The position numbers and the translations under genes were made by a program. The notes under the pieces are model-generated. The model did no database searches. It saw nothing but the letters and a program-made list of their open reading frames with translations, and was not told the DNA's origin. A DNA stretch of 64,000 nt from DAOUCV01 sp034432095 (GTDB lineage Bacteria > Chloroflexota > Dehalococcoidia > Dehalococcoidales > UBA2162), in the NCBI GenBank assembly GCA_034432095.1, contig DAOUCV010000021.1:1-64000 (forward strand), in the 5' to 3' direction. Of this stretch, positions 9,123 to 17,848 are shown in pieces (within the stretch, counting starts at the first letter, position 1; each line of letters begins with the position of its first letter).

Positions 9123-10016
9123 ATGAATCCAGCCATCAAACTGAAATCGGTTACCAAATTATATGGTAATATCACTGCCGTCAACAACCTTACCCTCGAA
9201 GTAAGCCAGGGCGAAATATTAGGCATGATTGGGCCTAACGGTGCCGGCAAGACCACCACATTAAAGATGATAGCAGGATTGCTCACACCAACTACCGGCA
9301 CAGTGGAGGTCATGGGGCAGAATGTGACCAAAGACGGTAAGCACGTCAGGAGACACATCGGCTACCTGCCCGAGGAAGACCCGCTCTACGAGAATATGAC
9401 CGTCCGACAGTATCTAGGCTTCTTTTCAGAATTGTACAGCATATCAAAACCGCAGGCTAATGAGCGTATTGATTCTCTCATCCGCTCGCTGAAACTTACG
9501 GATGATACGAAGCATAACGGCGAACTCTCTAAAGGCATGAAGAGAAAGGTTGCTGTTGCTCGTACCCTGCTTCATGACCCTTCCATACTGGTTCTCGACG
9601 AGCCCAATTCCGGTCTTGACCCACTGACATCGTTCTTTGTCAATGATTACTTAAAGAAGCTCAGTCTCCGTGGTAAAACGATTGTACTCAGTGCCCACAA
9701 CCTCTTTCATATTGAGTCCGTTTGCGACCGGGTTGCCGTCATGAATAATGGAGAATTGTATGTTTGTGATACCATCAGCTCAATCAGGGAGAGGCTGGGT
9801 AAACGAGAGTATGAGGTTGTCTTCAATGCTGATGCTGACTTAAATTATGAGATACGGGGTGGTAACTATGTACTCCGTACAGAGAGTATCAAGCAGATTG
9901 CCTCGCTATTACAGGAGATCTCCGAGCGAAACTGGACTTTGATTGACCTCTCAGTACAGCAGCCCGTTCTTGAAGAGGTGTATCTCAAACTCATAAACGA
10001 TATTACCACTCACTGA
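9123..10016 (+). CDS. ABC transporter ATP-binding protein (NatA-type)
   Basis: A 297-residue ATPase for the adjacent ABC-2 permeases. Visible motifs: Walker A GPNGAGKTT, a degenerate signature LSKGMKRKVAVA, Walker B ILVLDEPNSGLD, and an H-loop LSAHNLFH. The C-terminal extension of about 80 residues is typical of the NatA/CcmA group. It is transcribed divergently from its permease partners, which is unusual since these are normally in one operon. No Shine-Dalgarno is visible before ATG 9123; the N-terminus MNPAIKLKSVTKLYG fits the family, so the start seems right. Confidence 0.92.
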   Translation: MNPAIKLKSVTKLYGNITAVNNLTLEVSQGEILGMIGPNGAGKTTTLKMIAGLLTPTTGTVEVMGQNVTKDGKHVRRHIGYLPEEDPLYENMTVRQYLGFFSELYSISKPQANERIDSLIRSLKLTDDTKHNGELSKGMKRKVAVARTLLHDPSILVLDEPNSGLDPLTSFFVNDYLKKLSLRGKTIVLSAHNLFHIESVCDRVAVMNNGELYVCDTISSIRERLGKREYEVVFNADADLNYEIRGGNYVLRTESIKQIASLLQEISERNWTLIDLSVQQPVLEEVYLKLINDITTH

Positions 10017-10118
10017 GCAGAACGAGACTACTTTCTAAACTGGAAGGAGAATAACCGTTCGGCTCTGGCAAGGCATTGACAGATGGTATAGGCATTAGTG
10101 AAGCAGATACACAACGAT

Positions 10119-10163
10119 AATGGAGGAGGGGAGTGAAGAATTTATGTTCTCCCCTCCTCCATT
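10119..10163. terminator. Perfect 15-bp inverted repeat, bidirectional terminator candidate
   Basis: Arms AATGGAGGAGGGGAG (10119-10133) and its exact complement (10149-10163) enclose a 15-base loop. It lies between the convergent ends of the ABC ATPase gene (+, ends 10016) and the binding-protein gene (-, ends 10188). On the + strand it is followed by a short T-rich stretch (TTAG). Neither side has a long T tract, so Rho-independent activity is probable rather than certain. Confidence 0.65.
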
Positions 10164-10187
10164 TTAGTCCCTCCATGGTAACCGGGC

Positions 10188-12017
10188 TTAGTAGCCCATG
10201 GACTTCCTCAGGTCTTTGTCAATCCAGACAAACTGATTCCAGTGGTAGTTCCCCCAGTAGCCTATAAAGACTTCACCAGAGTAGTTCTTCAGCCAGGGCC
10301 ACCACATAGTATAAGTTGGGTAAAAGGGGGTCGGAATACAATATGCCTGCTCAATCAAATACATACACAGCGGCCGGCATAATTCCATGGAGGCCCGGAA
10401 GTCAGTAATAGCCAGTGATTTTACTTTCTTGGCTGTTTCGTCTACGTAAGGCTCATTGATAAGACTGGCGTTCACCCAGTTTCTCGCAGCATAGAGTGAC
10501 TGCTCCGGATATGAGGAATTCGGGGAGGTACCGATAGCAATCATTTCGTAAGTAATGCTGAAAGCGCGGCCTATAAGTGCGCCGAAATCTGGAACAACAT
10601 CCATCTCCAGGTTAATATTGACCTTAGCCCACAGGTCCTTGATTATCGAGTAGTAGTCGACTGCGTCCTGAGTGAGAGTCAGTTTGGCTTTGAAGCCGGT
10701 GGGATAGCCTGCCTCGGCCAGCAGTTTTTTTGCTTTCTCCGGATTATAGGTGTACAGTTCTTTTATCAGGTCGGTGCAATCCGGGTCATCGACACTGACA
10801 TAGAGCGGCTCATAACCTTTAACATTAAAATAAGGCCAGCTGATGATATCGCCAAGGCCCTGGTATAAGGTTTTGTTTATCGTGTTAAAGTCCGTAGCCA
10901 TCAGCAGCGCCCGGCGGACCCGGACATCATTATAAGGTGCCTGAGTTGTCTTCATGAATATCGGATTAACACGCCATTTGCCGCGTGGCGCGGACTTGAG
11001 TTGGGGGGCGGTCTTCAGCATCAGGTCTTTATCTTCCATATTGAGACCACCGAGCTGGTCGATCGTGCCTGTCCTCAACGCTGCCTGTGTAGTAGAAGCA
11101 TCTGGCACAATGATGAACTTGAAAGTATCAACGTAGGGTAACTGGTTGCCCTTGCCGGGACCAACCGGGTCTTTCATCCAGTAATTGGGATTCCTGTCCA
11201 TTCGAACCATGTTACCGGGAATGTAATCGGTAACCACGAAGGGTCCCGTACCGACGGAATACCTCCAGTTCGTGCAGGACTCATATCCGTATTTATTCCA
11301 CAGTTCCGGTGGCATAACACGACAGCAGAGGTTCTCCCTCATTATCGCATCAAGGTGGTCTTCATACTTGTGAGTGACTTCGAACGTGTTTGGCCCAGTC
11401 TTGACTGCCGTTGGGTAGCGGACATTCGGATATAGCTGCCAGTTCTGGGCGTTCTCGTTTTTGATAATCAGGTTCCAAGTCCAGACACAGTCATCGACGG
11501 TCATTTCCCTGCCACCGACCATGCGGCTGGCTTCGCTGTCGAAAAGGGCATAGTGGACACCCTTACGAATCGTGAAACGTGTGGTAACTTCTTTGCCATC
11601 GGGACTGATTTCCCACGAATAATCTTCGGCTAGATAGCCTGTGTTAAAAGCAGGAATGTTGGTGCTCATACCCCAGTCTGTTAAACCCTCACCGTAACCG
11701 CCAGCGGGTCCTTTTGCCCAGTTTCCATCAACCATTCTCTGGTGGTCTTGTTCCTGGGGCCAGGAGGCACCGAAACTGATTAAATCCCAGTTTGGGTCGC
11801 CCACCAAGGCGACGGTAATCGTGCCACCATACTTTGGCACTTCCGGCCCGGCTGACACCACCTCTTTCTCTTCCGCTACTTTTTCTTCCTCGGCTTTTAC
11901 TACCGTTGTCTTCCCAATTTCCTCTTCCTTCGCCACTTGCTTTGGGGCACAGGATGCTATCACCAATGATAATGCCATCAGACAACTCACTATCACCCAG
12001 GTAAAGTTCTTTTTCAA
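10188..12017 (-). CDS. Oligopeptide/solute-binding lipoprotein (SBP family 5), copy 1
   Basis: A 609-residue extracytoplasmic binding protein of the DppA/OppA (SBP_bac_5) family. It starts TTG-AAA-AAG with a lipoprotein signal: hydrophobic stretch then lipobox VIASC, Cys about residue 23. A charged Glu/Lys-rich linker follows, then the family fold (PKYGGTITVAL, VRRALLMATDFNTIN, KKLLAEAGYPTGF). The C-terminus DLRKSMGY is shared with the other two copies in the window (39705 and 56082). It would deliver peptides or another amphipathic solute to a DppBC-type permease such as that at 25490-27449. Expression is probably governed by the 5' leader at 12018-12250. Confidence 0.92.
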   Translation of the reverse strand: MKKNFTWVIVSCLMALSLVIASCAPKQVAKEEEIGKTTVVKAEEEKVAEEKEVVSAGPEVPKYGGTITVALVGDPNWDLISFGASWPQEQDHQRMVDGNWAKGPAGGYGEGLTDWGMSTNIPAFNTGYLAEDYSWEISPDGKEVTTRFTIRKGVHYALFDSEASRMVGGREMTVDDCVWTWNLIIKNENAQNWQLYPNVRYPTAVKTGPNTFEVTHKYEDHLDAIMRENLCCRVMPPELWNKYGYESCTNWRYSVGTGPFVVTDYIPGNMVRMDRNPNYWMKDPVGPGKGNQLPYVDTFKFIIVPDASTTQAALRTGTIDQLGGLNMEDKDLMLKTAPQLKSAPRGKWRVNPIFMKTTQAPYNDVRVRRALLMATDFNTINKTLYQGLGDIISWPYFNVKGYEPLYVSVDDPDCTDLIKELYTYNPEKAKKLLAEAGYPTGFKAKLTLTQDAVDYYSIIKDLWAKVNINLEMDVVPDFGALIGRAFSITYEMIAIGTSPNSSYPEQSLYAARNWVNASLINEPYVDETAKKVKSLAITDFRASMELCRPLCMYLIEQAYCIPTPFYPTYTMWWPWLKNYSGEVFIGYWGNYHWNQFVWIDKDLRKSMGY

Positions 12018-12096
12018 TTGTTATTTCACCTCGCTAATAAGTCTTTTCTGCATATTTTAGTGTATTTGACCCTCGTCTTTTGCCATTTTCAGTTGC

Positions 12097-12117
12097 CTAT
12101 CTCAACGGCGCACCTCC
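12097..12117 (-). promoter_or_regulatory. Leader minigene: strong Shine-Dalgarno plus TTG-AGA-TAG
   Basis: On the - strand an AGGAGG (12112-12117), part of an extended AAGGAGGTG match to the 16S rRNA tail, stands 6 bases before TTG AGA TAG (12105-12097), a reading frame of two codons and a stop. It lies 79 bases before the binding-protein start, which has its own weaker site (GAGGTG). The same arrangement recurs before the other two copies (57976-57996, 41617-41646). Regulatory meaning is inferred. Confidence 0.45.
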
Positions 12118-12136
12118 TTCTCTCTATCAGACTGGA

Positions 12137-12185
12137 AAAGGGGATGAACGACCGCTGTATGAATTAGCGGTTCAAATGCCCCTTT
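12137..12185 (-). promoter_or_regulatory. Leader stem-loop of binding-protein copy 1
   Basis: An imperfect hairpin in the predicted 5' leader: outer 7-bp stem AAAGGGG/CCCCTTT, an internal loop, inner 6-bp stem built on ACCGCT/AGCGGT, and an apical loop. The leader of copy 2 has the same two-part design with a different outer stem sequence (41676-41723), which suggests conserved RNA structure. Confidence 0.5.
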
Positions 12186-12254
12186 ATCCACAACGTCCTT
12201 TCTCTCCATCTTTATGTGATTCCCACTTTTTCTATGCATGTAGAGTACTCTAGT

Positions 12255-12284
12255 ATTATCCCTATTATCCCTGAAATTTGTCAA
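12255..12284 (-). promoter_or_regulatory. Sigma-70-type promoter for binding-protein copy 1
   Basis: On the - strand: TTGACA (12284-12279), 18-base spacer, GATAAT (12260-12255). The predicted start near 12248 gives a 5' leader of about 230 bases. The -35 and following AAAT match those of the promoters of copies 2 and 3. Confidence 0.6.
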
Positions 12285-12356
12285 GAATAGTCAAGCCCCC
12301 ATAATCCGTGGATTTTTGAAAAAGGTAGGGATCAGGAGGATAAAGGTGGAGGCCAT

Positions 12357-13859
12357 CTACGGTCTCGTGGCCCAGTCACGGGCACGCTCCACTGCTCGTT
12401 TCCAGTCCGCGTAAAGGGTCTCCCGTTTATCCGGGGACATTTTAGGCTCGTAGCTGGTGGAGCTCTGCCATTGCTGTGCGATTTCATCGGTGCTGTGCCA
12501 TAGCCCCACGCTCAGACCGGCCAGGTAGGCGGCCCCCAGCGCGGTAGTCTCGGCCAGACAAGCCCGCTGTACAGGGATACCTAATATATCTGCCTGGAAC
12601 TGCATTAGCAGGTTGTTGCTGCTACCACCGCCATCCACACGTAATACCGGGACTTCCAAGTGTGCCTCGGCTTTCATGGTATCAATGACGTCGCGGGCCT
12701 GGTAGGCAATGGACTCCAGCACCGCCCGGGCGATGTGTCCCTTTTGGCTGCCTCTAGTAATGCCTACCATAGTACCCCGGGCGTACATGTCCCAGTAAGG
12801 GGCTCCCAGCCCTACCAGGGCGGGGACGAAGTAAACCCCACCGTTGTCCGGTACACTCGCAGCTAGGGTTTCCACTTCAGCGGCTGTCTTTATCAGCCCG
12901 AGTCCGTCGCGCAACCACTGGACGGCTGCTCCTGTAATGAAGATGCTCCCTTCCAGGGCATAGGCCACCTTATCTCCCAGACCCCAGGCGGGAGTAGTTA
13001 TCAGTCCGGCACGGGAAAAGACCGGCCTATCACCAGTGTTGACGAGGACGAACGAGCCAGTGCCGTAAGTGTTCTTGGCCATGCCCTTTTGATGGCAGGC
13101 CTGGCCGAAGAGCGCTGCCTGCTGGTCGCCAGCGATACCCGCGATGGGAATGCGGGCATTTCCCAAAAGCCCGGCGTTGGTTTCCCCAAAAATCCGACTG
13201 GAAGACAGGACTTCAGGCAGCATCACCTTCGGGATGTCCAGCAGGTCAAGGAGCTCTTGGTCCCATTGCAATGTATTGATGTTGAACAGCATGGTACGGC
13301 TGGCATTGCTGTAATCGGTAATATGGGTCCTGCCCCCGGTGAAGTTCCAGACAAGCCAGCTATCAATCGTCCCGCAGACCAGGTCACCCCTTTCGGCGCG
13401 GTGCTGTCCGTCGGGGATATTATCCAGCAGCCAGCGGATTTTCGTGGCAGAAAAATAGGCATCAATAGGGAGTCCCGTCCTCTGCTGGATGAAGGGCTCT
13501 AGTCCTTTTTGTTTGAGCTCCTCACACAGTGCCGCGGTACGCCGGCATTGCCAGACGATGGCGTTGTAAACCGGCCTACCGCTACTACGCTCCCAGACCA
13601 CGACTGTCTCGCGCTGGTTGGTGATGCCCAGCCCTTTGACGGCGGCAATCGGCACGCCTGCCTGGCGCATTACTTCCCCGGCCAGGGCGATGCAGTTCTG
13701 GAGAATCTCAATAGGGTCGTGCTCCACCCAGCCCGGCCGGGGAAAAATCTGGCGTATCTCGCGATAAGCGCGGGAGACTACCCTGCCGCTGGCATCGAAG
13801 AGCAAGACCGTGCTGCCTGTGGTCCCTTGGTCGATGGCCAAAATGTAGCCTGTTGACAT
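12357..13859 (-). CDS. glpK: Glycerol kinase
   Basis: A 500-residue FGGY-family kinase that phosphorylates glycerol to sn-glycerol 3-phosphate using ATP. It begins with the typical ILAIDQGTTGSTVLLFD phosphate-binding segment and contains GLGITNQRETVVVWE, GLPIDAYFSATKIRWLLD, GIAGDQQAALFGQ and the C-terminal VDGGGSSNNLLMQFQADIL region in pieces. Length equals that of bacterial GlpK. It lies between a binding protein and a monoacylglycerol-lipase-like gene on the same strand, so glycerol released from lipids is a sensible source. No GlpF or GlpD is seen in the window. Confidence 0.96.
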   Translation of the reverse strand: MSTGYILAIDQGTTGSTVLLFDASGRVVSRAYREIRQIFPRPGWVEHDPIEILQNCIALAGEVMRQAGVPIAAVKGLGITNQRETVVVWERSSGRPVYNAIVWQCRRTAALCEELKQKGLEPFIQQRTGLPIDAYFSATKIRWLLDNIPDGQHRAERGDLVCGTIDSWLVWNFTGGRTHITDYSNASRTMLFNINTLQWDQELLDLLDIPKVMLPEVLSSSRIFGETNAGLLGNARIPIAGIAGDQQAALFGQACHQKGMAKNTYGTGSFVLVNTGDRPVFSRAGLITTPAWGLGDKVAYALEGSIFITGAAVQWLRDGLGLIKTAAEVETLAASVPDNGGVYFVPALVGLGAPYWDMYARGTMVGITRGSQKGHIARAVLESIAYQARDVIDTMKAEAHLEVPVLRVDGGGSSNNLLMQFQADILGIPVQRACLAETTALGAAYLAGLSVGLWHSTDEIAQQWQSSTSYEPKMSPDKRETLYADWKRAVERARDWATRP

Positions 13860-13965
13860 AATATTCGCCCTATTTATTACTCTCTAAAACGTTGCCCCGA
13901 GGCGGCGTGTGCGATAACTTTCCGCTGTTAGGGCGCTGAAAATCTCTTTTCAAGTGTTTATCTTC

Positions 13966-14751
13966 CTAGTGGTGTGCTTTCAGCCATGTCTCTAGGTCGG
14001 CCATGACCTGCTGGTGCTCCGGCTCGTTGAAGATTTCGTGCAGCAGACCATCGTAGAGTTTCAGGGTCTTATCCCGGGAGCCGATGCGCTCGTGTAGCAC
14101 CCGGCTGCGGGCACCGTCCGGGCCACCGTTACCGGCCATGATGAGCACGGGCAACTTGATTTGCGGGACTAGGTCATAAAGCTTGGCGGTCACACTGCCC
14201 ATGGCGAACCCGGTGGGTATCGGGCCATGGTAGACAAGAGGGTCGTTCTCATAGGCTTTGATGACTGCCGGGTCGCGGCTAAGCATGGCTGTGGGTAAAG
14301 GCTCACCGGGTTTACGCGGTGGCAAGGGTGGTTCGCCAGGTCGGGCTAGACCACCGCCGGAGGTGACCAGACCAGCCAGTTCCTGCTGATATTGGACTGA
14401 ATAAAGCAGGGCGATGACCGACCCCATGCTGTGTCCGATGAGAAATATCCTGTCCTCGGGGTTCTCTTTACGCACGATATTGAAAAAGGTCTTGAGGTCT
14501 TTGACGTAATCTTGAAAATCATCCACCTGGACACGCTCGCCGTCCGAGCGGCCATGCCCCCGGTGGTCGAGGGCGTATACGGGATAACCTTTGGGGACGA
14601 AGTAGTTGACCACGTTACCGTAGCGTCCACTGTGCTCGGCAAAGCCGTGGGCGATAAGTAGCACCGCCCCGGTTTTCTTTTCTGGCAACCAGCACTGGTA
14701 ATAAATGTTGAAATTTTTCAGCCCTTTGAAGTTGCCCTCTTTGTGTCGCAT
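13966..14751 (-). CDS. Alpha/beta hydrolase, monoacylglycerol-lipase-like
   Basis: A protein of about 261 residues of the serine hydrolase alpha/beta fold (Hydrolase_4, monoglyceride lipase group). It shows the oxyanion HGFAEHSGRY segment, DHRGHGRSDG, the nucleophile elbow GHSMGS (Ser about 108), a candidate acid in NGGPDGARS and the catalytic His in LLHEIFNE. A GGAGG ribosome-binding site precedes both ATG 14751 and a TTG three bases earlier; either could be used. It has no signal peptide and is therefore cytosolic. Upstream of glpK on the same strand, it may release glycerol from monoacylglycerol. Confidence 0.88.
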   Translation of the reverse strand: MRHKEGNFKGLKNFNIYYQCWLPEKKTGAVLLIAHGFAEHSGRYGNVVNYFVPKGYPVYALDHRGHGRSDGERVQVDDFQDYVKDLKTFFNIVRKENPEDRIFLIGHSMGSVIALLYSVQYQQELAGLVTSGGGLARPGEPPLPPRKPGEPLPTAMLSRDPAVIKAYENDPLVYHGPIPTGFAMGSVTAKLYDLVPQIKLPVLIMAGNGGPDGARSRVLHERIGSRDKTLKLYDGLLHEIFNEPEHQQVMADLETWLKAHH

Positions 14752-14754
14752 CAA

Positions 14755-15094
14755 TACCTGCCTCCACTTTTTATAACATCCGGGATGACAACTAATATTA
14801 CGACAATAGCGTGACAGTGTTCAAGGGAAAGGGGAAATTGTAACCTTCAACCGTTGGTCGGTAAGAGTCCCGAAGGCTAACCAAGTTAATCTCCAAATCA
14901 TTCGTCAGCAAGGAGAACCAGAGAAGCCCGGGATTGAATTTTCGCTAAAAGTTGCGATAGACTTATCTTGTCAGTCTCATGCTTCTCCTGTTGGCAACCA
15001 AGGAGCTATCAGTATATAATCGGGCCATTGGGAAAATGCTGAGGGCGCAACGGCAACACAATGTTGCTTGGAAAGAGTACCAAGGAGGATGTTA
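14755..15094. other. Intergenic region between divergent genes
   Basis: 340 bases separating the hydrolase (-) from the molybdopterin enzyme (+). It holds the promoter at 14991-15020 and an AAGGAGG ribosome-binding site at 15082-15088. No other conserved element or coding region was seen. Confidence 0.6.
14991..15020 (+). promoter_or_regulatory. Sigma-70-type promoter before the molybdopterin enzyme
   Basis: TTGGCA (14991-14996), 18-base spacer, perfect TATAAT (15015-15020). Transcription would start near 15027, giving a 68-base leader to GTG 15095. Confidence 0.6.
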
Positions 15095-17176
15095 GTGACC
15101 GACCAAACCACTAAAGGCGTGGCCAGAGACAGTACTTGCAGGATGTGCGATAGCGGCTGCCCTATCAAGGTATATGTTGAAAATGGGCAAATCTCCAGGA
15201 TAGAAATGACGAGAGAGGCAGTAGCTAACCTCTGCCCCCGGTGGAAAGCACAAAGAGAATTCGTCTACCATCCTGACCGGCTGCTTTACCCGTTAAGACG
15301 CAGTGGTAAGAGAGGCGAAGGAAAGTTCAGCCGCATTTCTTGGGACGAGGCACTGGATACAGTTGCCCGGAGCTTGCTGGATATTAAAGCGAAGTGGGGA
15401 CCCGAAGCGGTGGTCTTTTACATTGCTTATCCCAAGGAGCCCCGCCCTTATTTTAAGAGACTGGCACATGCTTTTGGTTCCCCCAACTACTGCACCGAAA
15501 GCAGTAACTGTGCTACATCGGCGGCGCTGGCTACTGCGGTGACCTATGGCCAGGGCTTTATGATGATAGACCCTGGTGCAGACCCAAGATGCCGGTGTAA
15601 GCTCATCTGGAGCTCCAGCATCAGGAACTCTATGCCACCTGCCTGGAAAACGTACCTGGACATTAAGTCCAGCGGAGTGAAGCTAATCGTAGTGGACCCG
15701 TGTCGGACCAGACTGGCGGAGATGGCAGATATTCACCTTCAGTTACGACCTGGCACTGATGGTGCTTTAGCTCTGGGCATGCTTAATGTCATCATCGAGA
15801 ATAATCTTTATGATGCCGATTTCGTCGAGCGGTGGACGGTAGGCTTCGATGAGCTGAGGGAACTGGTGAAGGAATATACTCCAGAAAAGGCAGCTCAGAT
15901 TACGGATGTGCCGGCGAAGCTGATTATTGAAGCTGCTAGAATGTATGCCACCAATAAGCCGTCTCAGATCAGAACAAGCGCCAGTGCCACTACCCACAGT
16001 TCCAATGGCTTTCAGAATCACCGCGCCATCCTGATGCTGCCGGCAGTGACTGGCAATATTGATGTCCCGGGCCGGGGTTCTGTTATGGCAGGCTGGCTGC
16101 ACACCAATGATGTAACTCTGCATGAAAGGGTAGCCAGCATGCCGATCGGGCTGGGAGCAGACCGGTTCCCTCTGTGGACGTCTTATCACCGTGAGATGCA
16201 ATCTAATGTCCTCGCCGACAGGATTGAAACGGCTAAGCCATATCCGATAAAAGCGCTGTTCGCCGCCGGATTCAATGTAACTTTCTTTCCCAATACTCGC
16301 CGGTTCATGGACAATCTTAAGAAACTCGATTTCATCGTAACTACGGAGTACTTCCCCAATGAGGGTACGGCTATGGCTGACATAGTGCTTCCTATCTCGT
16401 CCTGGCTGGAGCGCCCGGTGCTTACCATCTTCCCCGGACGGCCGATTAAGCTGCAAGAACCGGTCATCGCACCACTGGGCGAGACCAAACCAGAATGGGA
16501 TATTTATGCCGAGTTGGCGATTAGAATGGGGTTCGGCAGTGAATTCTGGAACGGCGATTTTGAAAAATGTCTGGATTATGTTTTGGAGCCAACGGGCGTT
16601 ACTGTCGCAGAACTGAAGCGGCACCCGGAAGGTATTGAGCCAAAACAGACCGCACGACCTGAAGAAGCCAGCGAAAAGGTTGGCTTCCGGACACCGTCGG
16701 GGAAGGTCGAAATTAAATCGTCGATACTAGCCCAATATGGCTATGAACCATTACCAGTTTATCGGGAACCCGCTGAAAGCCCTTTGAGTCAACCGGAGCT
16801 TGCCCGAACCTATCCTCTCGTCCTGACCAGCGGAGCGCGCACAGTGGTCTATACGCATTCGCAGTATCGCCAGATTGAGAGTCTACGGCGGATGATGCCA
16901 TACCCACTGGCGGATATTAATCCGGTTGACGCGAGGGAGCGCGGAATTAAGTCCGGAGATGATATTGAAGTTAGCACAAAGAGAGGGACTGCACGTTTCA
17001 AAGCACGGGTAACGGATGAAATTAAAGCTGGCGTGGTCAGTTTGCTGCATCACTGGCCTGGAGAAGCGAACGTCAATATACTGATTGATGATAGCGCCCT
17101 TGACCCTGTATCTGGCTTTGCTCCCTTCAAAGCCCAGCTATGCCAGGTAAGACTAGCGCGGAGGGAAAGCGGTTAG
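15095..17176 (+). CDS. Molybdopterin-dependent oxidoreductase, catalytic subunit
   Basis: A protein of about 693 residues of the DMSO reductase superfamily (bis-MGD Mo/W enzymes). Cys15, Cys18, Cys22 and Cys47 form the N-terminal 4Fe-4S site (STCRMCDSGCP...NLCPRW). Cys133/Cys139 (YCTESSNC) lie where the metal ligand is normally found. Further family features: VVDPCRTRLAEMADIHLQLRPGTD in pieces, NIDVPGRG, and the C-terminal GVVSLLHHWPGEANVN cofactor-binding region. GTG 15095 is chosen because AAGGAGG at 15082-15088 is 6 bases upstream. No twin-arginine signal, so cytosolic. No electron-transfer subunit is adjacent, so the partner is unknown; the substrate cannot be assigned. Confidence 0.9.
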   Translation: MTDQTTKGVARDSTCRMCDSGCPIKVYVENGQISRIEMTREAVANLCPRWKAQREFVYHPDRLLYPLRRSGKRGEGKFSRISWDEALDTVARSLLDIKAKWGPEAVVFYIAYPKEPRPYFKRLAHAFGSPNYCTESSNCATSAALATAVTYGQGFMMIDPGADPRCRCKLIWSSSIRNSMPPAWKTYLDIKSSGVKLIVVDPCRTRLAEMADIHLQLRPGTDGALALGMLNVIIENNLYDADFVERWTVGFDELRELVKEYTPEKAAQITDVPAKLIIEAARMYATNKPSQIRTSASATTHSSNGFQNHRAILMLPAVTGNIDVPGRGSVMAGWLHTNDVTLHERVASMPIGLGADRFPLWTSYHREMQSNVLADRIETAKPYPIKALFAAGFNVTFFPNTRRFMDNLKKLDFIVTTEYFPNEGTAMADIVLPISSWLERPVLTIFPGRPIKLQEPVIAPLGETKPEWDIYAELAIRMGFGSEFWNGDFEKCLDYVLEPTGVTVAELKRHPEGIEPKQTARPEEASEKVGFRTPSGKVEIKSSILAQYGYEPLPVYREPAESPLSQPELARTYPLVLTSGARTVVYTHSQYRQIESLRRMMPYPLADINPVDARERGIKSGDDIEVSTKRGTARFKARVTDEIKAGVVSLLHHWPGEANVNILIDDSALDPVSGFAPFKAQLCQVRLARRESG

Positions 17177-17308
17177 AAATCCACCAGAGGACAATGAATA
17201 CCAGAATCCTTAACACTCTGGGTGCCCCATCGGCCAGCTGACTCGGCAACCCGTAGTGATGCGGGAACCCGCTGAAGTAAAGTATTAAACAAAAGGAGGG
17301 GCTATCAA

Positions 17309-17758
17309 ATGGCAGAGACAAAGTACGGGAAGTATATCGTCTATGATGCAAGACCCCCTATACCTAAGGGTGCGCCACCGCCACCGCCTCCTGGCGAAAG
17401 AAACGGGGCTATGGTGCTGTATGTGGATGATACCATCATTAAGGGGGCTTTCTACTTGAACTGTGCCCTGATATGGAAAGCATCGGACAGGGGTAGCCCC
17501 GGCGTTGTCCATTCTCACGAGGATTACGACGAATATGTTGGATTTATGGGAAGCAACCCGGAAGACCCTCACGATTTATGCGGTGAAGTCGAGTTCTGGC
17601 TCGGCGGCGAAAAGCACATTCTCACCAAAAGTTGCGCTGTCTTTATCCCCAGGGGACTATTGCATTGCCCGATATATTTCAGGAGAGTGGACAGGCCTAT
17701 TTTCTATTTCAGCACGGCACCCTCTACAACATATGGTAAAGACCTGCCCAAGAAATGA
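17309..17758 (+). CDS. Cupin-like protein, paralogue A
   Basis: A 149-residue protein I do not recognise by name but which looks like a single cupin-type beta barrel. The likely metal-binding motif is VHSHEDYDEYVGFMG, followed by GEVEFWLGGEKH and FIPRGLLHCP, a typical cupin 1/cupin 2 layout. The 148-residue protein at 19496-19942 is clearly paralogous: shared start MA-TKYGKY, H-H-DY-E, GNP, EIE-CLG, GLIHCP. A strong AAAGGAGGGG precedes ATG 17309. It is followed by an RRM-methyltransferase gene. Substrate and role unknown. Confidence 0.75.
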   Translation: MAETKYGKYIVYDARPPIPKGAPPPPPPGERNGAMVLYVDDTIIKGAFYLNCALIWKASDRGSPGVVHSHEDYDEYVGFMGSNPEDPHDLCGEVEFWLGGEKHILTKSCAVFIPRGLLHCPIYFRRVDRPIFYFSTAPSTTYGKDLPKK

Positions 17759-17848
17759 ACTTTGTGCGGGGGTAAGGCAGTCTGGTTAAAGTAAGCAAGA
17801 CCGTTAACCATAGTTAGCTATAAGACTACGGTGTTGACGGAGGAACAG

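Noticed and set aside
12137..12185. T-box riboswitch as explanation for the leader hairpins
   Set aside because: The hairpins contain ACCGC but no T-box consensus, specifier stem or terminator/antiterminator pair was found, and the genes are not aminoacylation or amino-acid biosynthesis genes.
15767..16624. 285-residue antisense frame inside the molybdopterin enzyme
   Set aside because: Opposite a clearly conserved gene, with atypical His/Arg/Gln-rich composition and no family match.
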